Shown here: positions 31,508-40,464 of the stretch, piece by piece | How positions within the stretch are numbered: the stretch's first letter is position 1 | How the letters are laid out: each line of letters begins with the position of its first letter | Assembly (NCBI GenBank): GCA_947631435.1 | Contig: CANRLM010000014.1 | Location: 1 to 40,653 of the forward strand | From: an uncultured Akkermansia sp. | Lineage (GTDB): Bacteria > Verrucomicrobiota > Verrucomicrobiia > Verrucomicrobiales > Akkermansiaceae | DNA: 40,653 nt | Reading direction: 5' to 3' | Notes under the pieces: model-generated | What the model saw: the letters and a program-made list of their open reading frames with translations, nothing else | Databases searched by the model: none | What the model was told of the DNA's origin: nothing | Position numbers and translations under genes: made by a program

Positions 31508-33511
31508 ATGAAGAAATACACGATGTGCTCCCTTGCGGAGCTACCTGCGTTTGCCCTTGCAGTGGCAAGTTGTTATTGCACCTGCGCATTGGCGCAGAAT
31601 GAGGCCCCGGCATCTGCCGCGGTACAGCCGAAAGCTGATGAAGAGACGGAGCTGGCACCGGTCACGGTATCTGCCCACGAAGGCGTTGCCGTGCCGTACG
31701 ATTCAACCGGTGTGTCGGTGAGTATTCTGGATATCCCCCAGCTGAAAAAAGAGGGCATTTACACACTCTCAGAGGCCCTCACTACCGTTCCGGGCGTGTA
31801 TGTGCTACCCGGAGGTGGAACGTACCAGCGGGGAAATGTCTCGAAGCCCGTCATTCGAGGATTGAATTCGGACAAATACGTGCTGCCGATGATCGATGGG
31901 ATGCGACTGAATGGTCTGGCGAGCTTGAATGGTCTCGTCACTTCCAATGTGGTGGCACGCACCCCGGTGTTCGGTCTCGGCGCCCTGGAGCTTGTCCGCG
32001 GGGCAGAGGGCGCCGTGTATGGCAGCGGCGCGATGGGTGGTGTCCTTTACATGGAAACGCCCGAGGGGAAGGGGGAACCAGGCGCCTCGCTCTTCAACGA
32101 ATACGGCAGCTTTGATTCCTATACGGGGAATTTCACGGCGCAGGGGCGCGTCGAAAATACTGCTTTCTATGTTTCCTCAACCTATGAGCACAGTAACAAT
32201 GATATCCACTACGAGGACGGCAGAAAACCTCAGATGAAGCATGCGGGGCGCTATCAAAATTACTCCCAGGCTGTGCGGTTGGATCAGTACCTCAACGAAA
32301 AAAATAAGCTCGTATTCACTTACCGGCGAGAGGATGCCCGGTATAGTGATGTCACCGGGCAAGGATTGTATGCTTTTCGTACAAATCTATTGACGGTTAA
32401 ATATCAAGGAGAAATAACAAACAAGTTGATATCAGGCCTGATGTTTGGGTACTACGACGAGGACAAGACCTATGGAGCGCATGGAACGAATCCATACGGC
32501 GAAACCGTTTATGAGATGGATAACGTGCAGCTCGAATGGCGGAACCTGTTCAAATGGAACGAGACAAACAAGACAACTGCGGGGGTGTCCTGGGTGCGTT
32601 CTGATTTTGACATGCTGAAGGGAGGACAGGAGGTGCCATCTAATAGCGATTTGGACAGTGTCATCAGTTTCTTTGCCGAGCACAGCGTAGAACCCGTAAA
32701 AGGATGGACAAGTACAGTCGCGGCGCGTCTCGACCAGAGCAGTGTTTACAATGCTCTTTTCACGTTACGAGCCGCGACGAACTACAAGTTCAACCGGGAG
32801 CGTACGCGCCTGTACGCGTCGGCCGGACGTGGCTATGCGGCGCCCAGCGCTTTTGAACGGAGCAATGGAAGTTGCTATGTGCCGGCCTGGTGGTGCACAT
32901 ACCATGGGAATCCTGACCTCGACTGTGAGACTAACTGGAGTGCCGACTTCGGTGCGGAGCAGGAATGGCGGAAGGATCATTTTGTTTCTGCAACCCTCTT
33001 CTGGGCGCAGACGGAGGATGCAATCCAGGCGGTGGATCCGGTCGGTACGTACACAGACTACTACTACATCAACAAAGCAGGGCACCAAACCTTTCAAGGG
33101 GTGGAGTTCGCTGCGCGAGGGCTATTGAGTGTGCCATGGAAAATCGGTTACAAGGTTGCCTGGACCATAACCAGCCCGAAAGACAGTTCCACGGACCGGC
33201 AGGTTGCCGACAGCGCGCGCCAGGTATGGAGTGCGGATGTCTACACGAACCCGGTGGAGAAATTGACGACGGGACTCGGGCTTGCTGCCGCTGTGGGACG
33301 GATGGATAGCTCCGGGCAAAAGCGCATCGATGACTACGTCGTCTTGCGCTGGTACGCGCACTACGAGGTGAATGATCACTTGAGTTTATCCTTACGCGTG
33401 GAGAATCTCACGAACCAGAAATTCGTGACGTCATCTTTCAACGCCGCTCCGGGAACGGGAATTATTTCTCCGGGCACAGCGGTGTACGGCGGCTGCACAA
33501 TCAAGTTCTGA
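31508..33511 (+). CDS. btuB: TonB-dependent outer-membrane receptor, BtuB-like
   Basis: This 667-residue outer-membrane protein has a signal peptide ending near CALAQ. The TonB box region follows (ELAPVTVSA). The plug domain contains LSEALTTVPGVYV, KPVIRGLNSDKYVLPMIDGMRLN and VRGAEGAVYGSGAMGGVL. The barrel ends VYGGCTIKF with the usual terminal Phe. Cobalamin as ligand is inferred from the riboswitch directly upstream; the receptor alone could also be for a metal chelate or heme. It heads a three-gene operon with a solute-binding protein and its own TonB. No Shine-Dalgarno is clear at the start. Confidence 0.85.
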   Translation: MKKYTMCSLAELPAFALAVASCYCTCALAQNEAPASAAVQPKADEETELAPVTVSAHEGVAVPYDSTGVSVSILDIPQLKKEGIYTLSEALTTVPGVYVLPGGGTYQRGNVSKPVIRGLNSDKYVLPMIDGMRLNGLASLNGLVTSNVVARTPVFGLGALELVRGAEGAVYGSGAMGGVLYMETPEGKGEPGASLFNEYGSFDSYTGNFTAQGRVENTAFYVSSTYEHSNNDIHYEDGRKPQMKHAGRYQNYSQAVRLDQYLNEKNKLVFTYRREDARYSDVTGQGLYAFRTNLLTVKYQGEITNKLISGLMFGYYDEDKTYGAHGTNPYGETVYEMDNVQLEWRNLFKWNETNKTTAGVSWVRSDFDMLKGGQEVPSNSDLDSVISFFAEHSVEPVKGWTSTVAARLDQSSVYNALFTLRAATNYKFNRERTRLYASAGRGYAAPSAFERSNGSCYVPAWWCTYHGNPDLDCETNWSADFGAEQEWRKDHFVSATLFWAQTEDAIQAVDPVGTYTDYYYINKAGHQTFQGVEFAARGLLSVPWKIGYKVAWTITSPKDSSTDRQVADSARQVWSADVYTNPVEKLTTGLGLAAAVGRMDSSGQKRIDDYVVLRWYAHYEVNDHLSLSLRVENLTNQKFVTSSFNAAPGTGIISPGTAVYGGCTIKF

Positions 33512-33517
33512 CGAGTA

Positions 33518-35335
33518 ATGATGAAGCGGGTATGGTGGGTTCTTTTGCTGCTGCTTGCGGCGGTGGGGAGCATCGGGTGGTGGGCTGTGCAGAGTGTACA
33601 GAGCGCGCCCGAGCTCGGCATCGCTCAAGAGGAGGAGAACCTGCCGCCCGCTTCTTATCCGGCAGACTTTGCGGAGCGTCTTGGACGACTGCGCGGGGTA
33701 AACATCGTGTTGTCTTCTGAAGGGGAAATTCCAAAGAATTTGGCGTGGAGAAGCGGGGGGAATGAGCCGCCGCTGGGAGATTCGCGAGCCGTGCGCGGCG
33801 GTACGGTGCGGCTGGCAAGTCCCGGTCCTTATCCGGACAATCTTTTGGTGTTCGGCAGCCCCACGCCGCAGTTTCTGCATGCGAACATCTTTGAGCGCGT
33901 GGAGATGCCCCTCATTGAGCAACATCCCGCTACGCGGCGTCCCTTTTCCGGCGTGGCAGAGGCGTGGGCGGTGCAGGGGCGTACCGTTTATTTCCGCCTC
34001 CATCCCGCCGCGCGCTACAGCAACGGGCGTCCCGTGCGCGCCGGAGATTACGCACTCGGGGCGCTTCTGAGGGCGGAGGTGGGAGACGCGGGGTGGGAGA
34101 CTCTTTGCCGCGCGGCGGAGGAGCTGCGCGTGTACGGGGATAGCGTGGTGACGCTCACTCTGCGGGAAGAGGGCCCTCTCCCTGAGCTGCGAGCTTCCGG
34201 ATTGCTTCACGCGGCAGAGCCGGGGTTCTACGTCGAGGTTGGAGATGATTATGCCGAACGGTACGCCTGGCGGGTCCCTCCCACGACCGGGGCATACAGT
34301 GTCCGGCGTGTGGAGAAGGGACGCATGGTAGAGCTGCGGCGGGTGCGTCATTGGTGGGCGGAAGATCTGCCCCGGCGCCGTGGAACATGCAATGTGGACG
34401 CCGTGCAGTACTACTTCCTCACGGACGAGGCGCAGGCGTGGGAGTTCCTTCTGCGCGGGAAGTTGGATCTCGTACAGACGCGCCACATCGCCTCCTGGCA
34501 TCGGTACGAACACACACCGGGGTTGGAGCGCATAGAGTACGACACTGATACCCCGCAGCCGCCTTACGGTGTCGCACTGAATGCGCGAACCATCCCGGAA
34601 CTTGCAGTGCGCCGGGGATTATCGGCGGCGCTTGATATGGATCGCGCCATTGCCCTTATTTTTCGTGGAGAGGGGCGACGCCTGCAATCCTTTTTCGAGG
34701 GATACGGCATGCTTCCGTCGCAAAAAATTCAGCAATATGACCCCGTCCGGGCTCGTCAGTGCTTTGCCCGGGCGGGATATTCCACGCCCGGAGACGACGG
34801 GATTCTCCGCCGTGTGCGGGATGGAAGGGAAGAAAAGCTCTCCTTTCGTTTTTGCTATGTTCCCTCGGAAAAGGTGAGCGCCCTGGTTGAAGTTCTCCGA
34901 GAGAGTGCGCGGGCTTGCGGGGCGGAGATTGTGGCGGAGCCTTTGCCCTGGCAGCTTTGCGCTCAGCAGGTACGGGAGGGAAAAAATGAGCTCACTTTTT
35001 GGGCGACGGTGCCTGCGGAGCCCCTGCCGGAGCCGGGGCGATATTTTTCATCGACGGCGCGCGGCGATGAAGCGCCGTTCGGGTTGGCGGATGCAGAGAT
35101 GGATGCCGCGCTGAGGGAGTGTAATCAGGCAAGGGACATTCCTTCCTTCGTCGCAGCATTGGCAAAAGTCGATCGCCTCATCTGCGAGCTCGCCGTTTGG
35201 GTTCCCGGGTGGCGGGAGGATCGCGTGCGCGTGTTGCATGCTCCGCGTCTGCATTTTCCGAAACTGCCGGGACGTTACTACGATGTGACGGACAACCACA
35301 CATTCTGGTGTACGCCGGAAAGGAGGGAACGGTGA
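33518..35335 (+). CDS. family 5 extracellular solute-binding protein, membrane-tethered
   Basis: The 605-residue product has an uncleaved-looking N-terminal helix (VWWVLLLLLAAVGSIGWW) and then the SBP_bac_5 fold used for peptides, nickel and similar ligands: RGGTVRLASPGPYPDN, VYFRLHPAARYSNGRPVRAGDY and AVRRGLSAALDMD. The YejA subgroup is possible. No ABC permease or ATPase gene is nearby. It lies 6 bp after btuB and its stop overlaps the tonB start (GTGA), so it is under the B12 riboswitch. It might hold corrinoid, a cobalt chelate or a peptide in the periplasm; ligand unknown. The gene is GC-rich with many Arg codons. Confidence 0.75.
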   Translation: MMKRVWWVLLLLLAAVGSIGWWAVQSVQSAPELGIAQEEENLPPASYPADFAERLGRLRGVNIVLSSEGEIPKNLAWRSGGNEPPLGDSRAVRGGTVRLASPGPYPDNLLVFGSPTPQFLHANIFERVEMPLIEQHPATRRPFSGVAEAWAVQGRTVYFRLHPAARYSNGRPVRAGDYALGALLRAEVGDAGWETLCRAAEELRVYGDSVVTLTLREEGPLPELRASGLLHAAEPGFYVEVGDDYAERYAWRVPPTTGAYSVRRVEKGRMVELRRVRHWWAEDLPRRRGTCNVDAVQYYFLTDEAQAWEFLLRGKLDLVQTRHIASWHRYEHTPGLERIEYDTDTPQPPYGVALNARTIPELAVRRGLSAALDMDRAIALIFRGEGRRLQSFFEGYGMLPSQKIQQYDPVRARQCFARAGYSTPGDDGILRRVRDGREEKLSFRFCYVPSEKVSALVEVLRESARACGAEIVAEPLPWQLCAQQVREGKNELTFWATVPAEPLPEPGRYFSSTARGDEAPFGLADAEMDAALRECNQARDIPSFVAALAKVDRLICELAVWVPGWREDRVRVLHAPRLHFPKLPGRYYDVTDNHTFWCTPERRER

Positions 35336-36051
35336 AGCGACCCTCCTCCTCCCTTCGCGCCGTTGCGGCGTTCACGTGCACGCTGCTGATGCTCAGCGGT
35401 GTGGCTCTGCTGCTTGCGGTGATTCACTCGGCACAGCGAGCAGGGGAACAGAAGGGAATTGTGACACACTGCTTTTTTGCCCCGCCGGCGGAGCAGCGAA
35501 CACCTTTGGAAGAGCCGACGGTTGTCCTTCCCCTGCCGGAGATTACGGGTGCAATTTCTCCTTCGGCGGTAGAGATCCCCGATGTGACTGTTGTTTGCGA
35601 AATGTCGCCACCGAAGCTTGAAGAGGTGGAATTTCCCTCATTTTCTTCCCCGGAGTCTGAGCTTGCTGCCGTCGATGAAGCCCTTTTTATGCCTCGTCGA
35701 CGGCCGCCCACTGCTTCCTCCCGTGCTGTTCCCCCCGTTCGAGCCGTTGCACAACAGGATTCAGAACCGAAAGGAGACTACACTCCCCCTGCGTACCGAT
35801 CTGCCCCCTTGCCTCCGTACCCGCCTGCCATGCGCCAGAGAGGGGTGGAGGGCACCTCACGCCTGCGGATTTTTTTGGATGCGCGGGGCACGCCGAGGAA
35901 GGTGGAACTCGCCGGCAGCAGCGGTCACGGTGAGTTGGATGCCGTTGCTCGCAGTTGGGTGCTGGAACATTGGACTTTCTCGCCTGCCCGCCGTGGCGCT
36001 GTGGCGGTAGCATCCACTGTGGTGGTGCAGGTTCGCTTTGTGATTGATTGA
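35332..36051 (+). CDS. tonB: TonB energy-transducing protein
   Basis: The 239-residue protein has one N-terminal membrane helix (FTCTLLMLSGVALLLAVIH) and a Pro-rich periplasmic stretch (about 55-150). A TonB C-terminal domain follows: YPPAMRQRGVEGTSRLRIFLDARG, then ELDAVARSWVLEHWTFSPARRG. It uses the proton gradient through ExbBD to open receptors such as the BtuB-like one. GTG at 35332 is chosen because AGGAGG lies just upstream; it overlaps the previous stop by GTGA. ExbB/ExbD are not in the window. A dedicated TonB in a B12-riboswitch operon fits exclusive use with this receptor. Confidence 0.87.
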   Translation: MKRPSSSLRAVAAFTCTLLMLSGVALLLAVIHSAQRAGEQKGIVTHCFFAPPAEQRTPLEEPTVVLPLPEITGAISPSAVEIPDVTVVCEMSPPKLEEVEFPSFSSPESELAAVDEALFMPRRRPPTASSRAVPPVRAVAQQDSEPKGDYTPPAYRSAPLPPYPPAMRQRGVEGTSRLRIFLDARGTPRKVELAGSSGHGELDAVARSWVLEHWTFSPARRGAVAVASTVVVQVRFVID

Positions 36052-36083
36052 TAAAGAGTTGCAATTCGTTGCAGAGAGCAGGG

Positions 36084-36112
36084 TTGACACGCGTGGAGGT
36101 GTAGGGTAGAAT
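36084..36112 (+). promoter_or_regulatory. purine operon promoter
   Basis: TTGACA (36084-36089), a 17-bp spacer and TAGAAT (36107-36112), close to consensus. The start would be near 36119, about 27 nt ahead of purC. No purine riboswitch or PurR-type site is seen. A TTCG-looped hairpin (TGCAA/TTGCA) lies at 36060-36073. Confidence 0.75.
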
Positions 36113-36145
36113 CTCGCGGGCAAGAATTTTCCCCTGACAAACGCC

Positions 36146-36850
36146 ATGGAACCAATTTACGAAGGAAAGGCCAAACGCCTCTACACGACCGATGATCCGA
36201 ATGTCTTGCGCATGGAGTACAAAGACTCCGCAACCGCCTTCAACGGTGTAAAGAAGGAAGACTTCGAGAACAAGGGGCGCATGAATAAAGCAATCACGCT
36301 CATCATCTACCGGATGTTGGAGGAAAAGGGCGTGAAAACGCACCTCGTGGGGGATTTGGACGACATCAACCTGCTGGTGAAAAAGGTGTCCATCATGCCG
36401 CTGGAGGTGATCGTGCGCAATGTGGCGGCAGGCTCCTTCTCCAAGCGTATGGGGGTGAAGGAAGGTACGGCTTTCGGCAAACCCATTGTGGAGTTTTCTT
36501 ACAAGGATGACGCGCTTAATGACCCCTTCATCAACGATGACTATGCCCGCGAGATGGGTGCCGCTACCGAAGAAGAATGCGCCTACATCAAAAAGATGGC
36601 GCTGCTTATCAACGACACTCTCAAGGAATTTTTCCTCAAAGCCAGCTTGCGTCTCATCGACTTCAAGATTGAGTTCGGACGCCTGAGCACAGATCCTTCG
36701 CAGATTGTGCTGGCCGACGAAATTACACCCGATACTTGCCGCTTGTGGGACGTGGAGACAGGGAAGAAGATGGACAAGGATCGCTTCCGCCAGGGGCTCG
36801 GGGAGTTCATGGAGTCGTATGCAGAGGTGCTCAACCGCCTGCAGAAGTGA
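36146..36850 (+). CDS. purC: SAICAR synthetase
   Basis: PurC joins aspartate to CAIR with ATP in purine synthesis. The 234-residue protein has the family's opening IYEGKAKRLYTTDDP and MEYKDSATAFNGVKK. RNVAAGSFSKRMGVKEG follows, then PIVEFSYKDDALNDPFIND and VLADEITPDTCRLWD near the end. The length is normal for the short bacterial type. It is the first gene of purC-purS-purL-purQ; PurS follows after 31 bp. Confidence 0.95.
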   Translation: MEPIYEGKAKRLYTTDDPNVLRMEYKDSATAFNGVKKEDFENKGRMNKAITLIIYRMLEEKGVKTHLVGDLDDINLLVKKVSIMPLEVIVRNVAAGSFSKRMGVKEGTAFGKPIVEFSYKDDALNDPFINDDYAREMGAATEEECAYIKKMALLINDTLKEFFLKASLRLIDFKIEFGRLSTDPSQIVLADEITPDTCRLWDVETGKKMDKDRFRQGLGEFMESYAEVLNRLQK

Positions 36851-36881
36851 GGGGAAGGTGCCCAATCCGTTGATTTGAGCC

Positions 36882-37331
36882 ATGTTCAAGCTAACTTTTG
36901 AGGTGTTCAGCCGCTTCCAGGCGGTGACGGATGCCAACAAGCTTCTCTATACCCCGATAGCCGATAAACTCACGTACAACCACACCCGTTACTACACAGC
37001 GGAGTGCGAGGGGGACGAGAAGGCTGCGCGCGATTATCTGCGCCGCGTGCTGGTGGATCCCATCTCACAGAGGGTGCAGGAGGACGACACGCCCGCGCTT
37101 ACCGGGGAGCTCTTCTGCATCTCCTACGGTATCAAGAAGGGAGCGTTGGACCTGGAAAAGGAAGCCATTCTTGCCAACTATGCCGGGAGAAAAGGATTGC
37201 CCTTCACCCTGAAATCCCTCACCATAACCCAGAGAATTTACATCTTCGGCGAGGGCGACAAGGAAGCCTTGTCCGCACGATTCTGCAAGGACGTGTGCAA
37301 CCCCGCTATCCACACCTGGAGCGTACGCTAA
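36882..37331 (+). CDS. purS: PurS-like FGAM synthase subunit, double length
   Basis: The 149-residue product lies directly before purL (6-bp gap) and matches no other pur enzyme. Its fold pattern (LTFEVFSRF, then YLRRVLVDPISQRV; later FCISYGIKKGALDLEKEAIL and LTITQRIYIFGE) suggests two PurS-like units in tandem. Ordinary PurS is about 80 residues and acts as a dimer linking PurL and PurQ; the N-terminal domain of the large, single-chain PurL also has two such units. This protein could be that domain as a free subunit. The identification rests mostly on position. Confidence 0.6.
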   Translation: MFKLTFEVFSRFQAVTDANKLLYTPIADKLTYNHTRYYTAECEGDEKAARDYLRRVLVDPISQRVQEDDTPALTGELFCISYGIKKGALDLEKEAILANYAGRKGLPFTLKSLTITQRIYIFGEGDKEALSARFCKDVCNPAIHTWSVR

Positions 37332-37337
37332 ACGACC

Positions 37338-39734
37338 ATGCCTGCTACCTACCGCACGATACCAGTTCGCGAGCTGAGTGAGGAAGAGCTCACTGCGCTG
37401 AGCCGCGATATGAAACTTTCGCTTTCCTCGGAAGATATGCTCGTGGTGCAGCAGATTTTCCGCGAGATTGACCGCGAGCCGACGGATGTGGAACTCGAGG
37501 TCATCGCTCAGACGTGGTCTGAGCACTGCAAGCATCGCATCTTTGCCGCCACTGTGCAGCATACCGTCGATGGCAAGCAGGAGGAAATCCGCAGCATGTA
37601 CAAGACCTTCATCCAGCGTCCCAGCAAGGAGATCATGGCCCGCAAACCGGGCTTTGTGCTCAGCTGCTTTGTGGATAATGCGGGATTTATCAGACTGGAT
37701 GATAAGCTTTCCGTTTGCCTGAAGGCGGAGACGCACAACCACCCGAGCGCCATCGAACCCTACGCGGGGGCAAACACGGGGTTGGGCGGGGTAATTCGCG
37801 ATATTCTCGGTGCGGGGAAGGGGGCTAAGCCCATCGCCAACCTCGATGTGTTTTGCTTCGGCGCCCCTGACACGCCGGAATCCCTCACTGAGGGACACAA
37901 CATCATCCATCCCCTCGGCATCATGCGTGGCGTGGTACACGGCGTGCGTGACTACGGCAACCGAATGGGCATCCCCACCACCTCCGGCGCTATCCAGTTT
38001 GACCCGGCATACATCTACAACCCGCTTGTGTTCTGCGGCACGGCAGGAGTCATCCCACAGACGGATATTGCCAAGGAGATGAAGCCAGGGCTGGCAGTGG
38101 TTGTCATCGGCGGGCGCACCGGTAAGGATGGTCTGCACGGGGCCACGTTCTCTTCCGCCGCTATGGGAGAAGCCTCCGCCGAAGAGGACCAGCAGGCCGT
38201 GCAGATCGGCAATCCCATCGAGGAGAAAAAGACGCTGGATGTGATTCTGGAGGCGCGCGAGCGTGGGCTCATTGAATTTGTGACGGACTGCGGCGCCGGC
38301 GGTTTCTCCTCCGCTGCGGGTGAAATGCTCTCTGAGACAGGCGGCAATGTGTATTTGGATCGCGCTCCGCTGAAAGAGGGGAATATGCAGTCCTGGCAGA
38401 TATTCCTCTCCGAGTCCCAGGAACGCATGGTGCTTGCCGTGAAGCCGGAAAACGTGCCAGAGTTGCAGCGTCTTGCCGATACTTTTCAGACAGAAATGAC
38501 CGTCCTGGGCGAGTCGAATGACTCCGGTGTGCTGCGCGTGTGGCACCATGGGGAAACGGTCTGCGAGCTGGATAACTCCAAGTTGCACGAAGCGCCCACG
38601 AAGCATCTGACTTCCGTCTTTACCTCCTCCCCGTCTCGCGTTGGCATCGCGCTGGATGATACGCATCTCGGAGCGGATCTGAAGGAGGTGTTTGGCGATT
38701 TTGCCGTGGTGTCTCGCGAGCCGATCATTCGCGAGTACGACCACGAAGTGCAGGGCAATACAGTGCTCAAGCCCCTCGCCGGGGCCGCTGCCGACGCCCC
38801 GCAGGATGCTTCGGTGATTGATATCGACGGATCCGACAAGCTGATGAGTCTTGCCCTGGCGATTCTTCCGGAATGGGGGAAGACTGATCCTTACGCCATG
38901 GGCACCGGCACCGTGGATGAAAACGTGCGCCAGCTCATCATCTCCGGCACGAACCCGGACAAGGTTGCCCTGCTTGACAATTTCTGCATGGGGAACCCCG
39001 AGAGCCCGGTGGAACTTGGGCGCCTTGTGGAATGCGCCAAAGGCATTCGCGATGCTGCTCTCGCCTACGGTGCGCCGTACGTCTCCGGCAAGGATTCCTT
39101 CTACAATTATTTCGAAACTGAGAATGGTCCGGTGAATATCCCGGTAACTTTCCTCTGCTCCGGCTTCGGCGTGGTGGAGGATGTTTCCCATGTCTGCGGC
39201 GCATCCCTGCGCAGGAGCGACAGCGTCCTTTTCCTCGTAGGCAACACGGAAGATGAGCTGGGAGGCTCCGTTTATGCCCGCCGACACAGCATTGTCGATG
39301 CTAGGGTTCCGCAGACGGATTGCACGGCGAATTTTGCGATTTACAAGCAGTATTACGAACGCGCCCTCACAAAAGGTCTCGTTCGCGCTGCGCACGATTT
39401 ATCAGAGGGTGGACTGGCTGTCGCTGCGGCTGAAATGGCCTTCTCCGGCAAGGGCGGCCTGAGCATTGATCTGGACAAACTGCCGACGGAGCACGGCTGG
39501 AAGAATCTGGTAGTCCCCTGTTTTGCAGAGAGCACGGGGCGCTTCCTCGTCGAGGTGGATCCCGATATGGCAGATGACTTTGCCTCAGCGATGGAGGGAA
39601 CACCCTGCGCCCGCGTCGGCCACGCTACAAGTGACGGGAAACTCACGCTGACATCCGGCGGCAAGGTGGCGCTTCAGGAAGAAATTGCCGCGCTCAAACA
39701 TATCTGGAAACACGGACTCACCCCTTATTATTGA
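37338..39734 (+). CDS. purL: FGAM synthase, large catalytic subunit
   Basis: PurL turns FGAR into FGAM using ATP and ammonia supplied by PurQ. The 798-residue protein is the small type without a fused glutaminase. QTWSEHCKHRIF near 57 is the conserved linker. CLKAETHNHPSAIEPYAGANTGLGG holds the ATP-binding acidic and His residues, and VTDCGAGGFSSAAGEM and AAHDLSEGGLAVAAAEMA are the two glycine-rich loops. It is followed by purQ, which starts 11 bp after its stop. A long open frame on the opposite strand (37065-39395) is a by-product of the codon bias. Confidence 0.95.
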   Translation: MPATYRTIPVRELSEEELTALSRDMKLSLSSEDMLVVQQIFREIDREPTDVELEVIAQTWSEHCKHRIFAATVQHTVDGKQEEIRSMYKTFIQRPSKEIMARKPGFVLSCFVDNAGFIRLDDKLSVCLKAETHNHPSAIEPYAGANTGLGGVIRDILGAGKGAKPIANLDVFCFGAPDTPESLTEGHNIIHPLGIMRGVVHGVRDYGNRMGIPTTSGAIQFDPAYIYNPLVFCGTAGVIPQTDIAKEMKPGLAVVVIGGRTGKDGLHGATFSSAAMGEASAEEDQQAVQIGNPIEEKKTLDVILEARERGLIEFVTDCGAGGFSSAAGEMLSETGGNVYLDRAPLKEGNMQSWQIFLSESQERMVLAVKPENVPELQRLADTFQTEMTVLGESNDSGVLRVWHHGETVCELDNSKLHEAPTKHLTSVFTSSPSRVGIALDDTHLGADLKEVFGDFAVVSREPIIREYDHEVQGNTVLKPLAGAAADAPQDASVIDIDGSDKLMSLALAILPEWGKTDPYAMGTGTVDENVRQLIISGTNPDKVALLDNFCMGNPESPVELGRLVECAKGIRDAALAYGAPYVSGKDSFYNYFETENGPVNIPVTFLCSGFGVVEDVSHVCGASLRRSDSVLFLVGNTEDELGGSVYARRHSIVDARVPQTDCTANFAIYKQYYERALTKGLVRAAHDLSEGGLAVAAAEMAFSGKGGLSIDLDKLPTEHGWKNLVVPCFAESTGRFLVEVDPDMADDFASAMEGTPCARVGHATSDGKLTLTSGGKVALQEEIAALKHIWKHGLTPYY

Positions 39735-39745
39735 TTTTTCGAGCC

Positions 39746-40453
39746 ATGCCTCACGCATTACTTCTCAAATATCCCGGCACCAACTGCGATGTGGAAACCG
39801 AACGCGCCTTGAGCGCCGCCGGCTTTTCCACCCAGGTGCAGCCCATTGCTACTGCCACGCCGGTGCACGTGGAGAGGGCGCAGCTTGTAGTTTTCTCCGG
39901 CGGATTTTCCTACGGAGATTACGTGATGAGCGGTCGCCTCGCGCAGCTGGAGACCGAGCGTTTTCTCGGCGATGCGTTGCAGAAGCATTTTGACAAGGGA
40001 GGCTTCCTCTTCGGCATTTGCAATGGCTTCCAGATCCTCACCAAACTCGGCATTCTCCCGCGTGCCTCGCTCATCTGGAACAAATCGGAGCGTTTTGAGT
40101 GTATGTGGGATCGCCTTGTGAAGGTGTCCACCTCCTGCCCGTACACCCAATTGCTGCCGGATGAATTTGAGCTCCCTTCTGCCCATGCGGAAGGTCGACT
40201 CGTCTGTGACCCCGGTGATGCCGAGAAATATCTCGCCAATGGTTGCGTTGCTCTCCAGTATGCCGATAATCATAACGGCTCGGAACTGCGCATAGCCGGC
40301 CTGCAGGATCCCACCGGCCGGGCTATGGGGCTCATGCCTCATCCCGAGCGCTTCCTGCTCCCGCGTCACCATTACGATCCGGATTGGACTGGTGACCCGG
40401 ATTGGGGCTGGGGCTATTACTTCTTCAAGGGCGCCTTTGAGGCGCTGAAGTAG
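39746..40453 (+). CDS. purQ: FGAM synthase, glutaminase subunit
   Basis: PurQ hydrolyses glutamine and passes ammonia to PurL. The 235-residue protein has the class I amidotransferase nucleophile in FGICNGFQIL (Cys near 93) and the His-Glu pair in GLMPHPER near 200. LKYPGTNCDVETERAL at the start is typical. ATG 39746 is preferred; an in-frame ATG at 39731 overlaps the purL stop and adds five residues ahead of the consensus. It is the last gene of the operon; the recombinase gene on the other strand ends 11 bp further. Confidence 0.94.
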   Translation: MPHALLLKYPGTNCDVETERALSAAGFSTQVQPIATATPVHVERAQLVVFSGGFSYGDYVMSGRLAQLETERFLGDALQKHFDKGGFLFGICNGFQILTKLGILPRASLIWNKSERFECMWDRLVKVSTSCPYTQLLPDEFELPSAHAEGRLVCDPGDAEKYLANGCVALQYADNHNGSELRIAGLQDPTGRAMGLMPHPERFLLPRHHYDPDWTGDPDWGWGYYFFKGAFEALK

Positions 40454-40464
40454 GCTCGTTCCTC

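Noticed and set aside
33431..34513. Open frame of 360 codons on the minus strand
   Set aside because: Antisense to the solute-binding protein gene in a GC-rich stretch where stop codons are rare.
35687..36940. Open frame of 417 codons on the minus strand
   Set aside because: Antisense to tonB and purC, both of which have clear family motifs.
37065..39395. Open frame of 776 codons on the minus strand
   Set aside because: It is fully antisense to purL, whose motifs are intact; its product (many His, Arg, Ala) has no recognisable domain. It arises from the codon bias.
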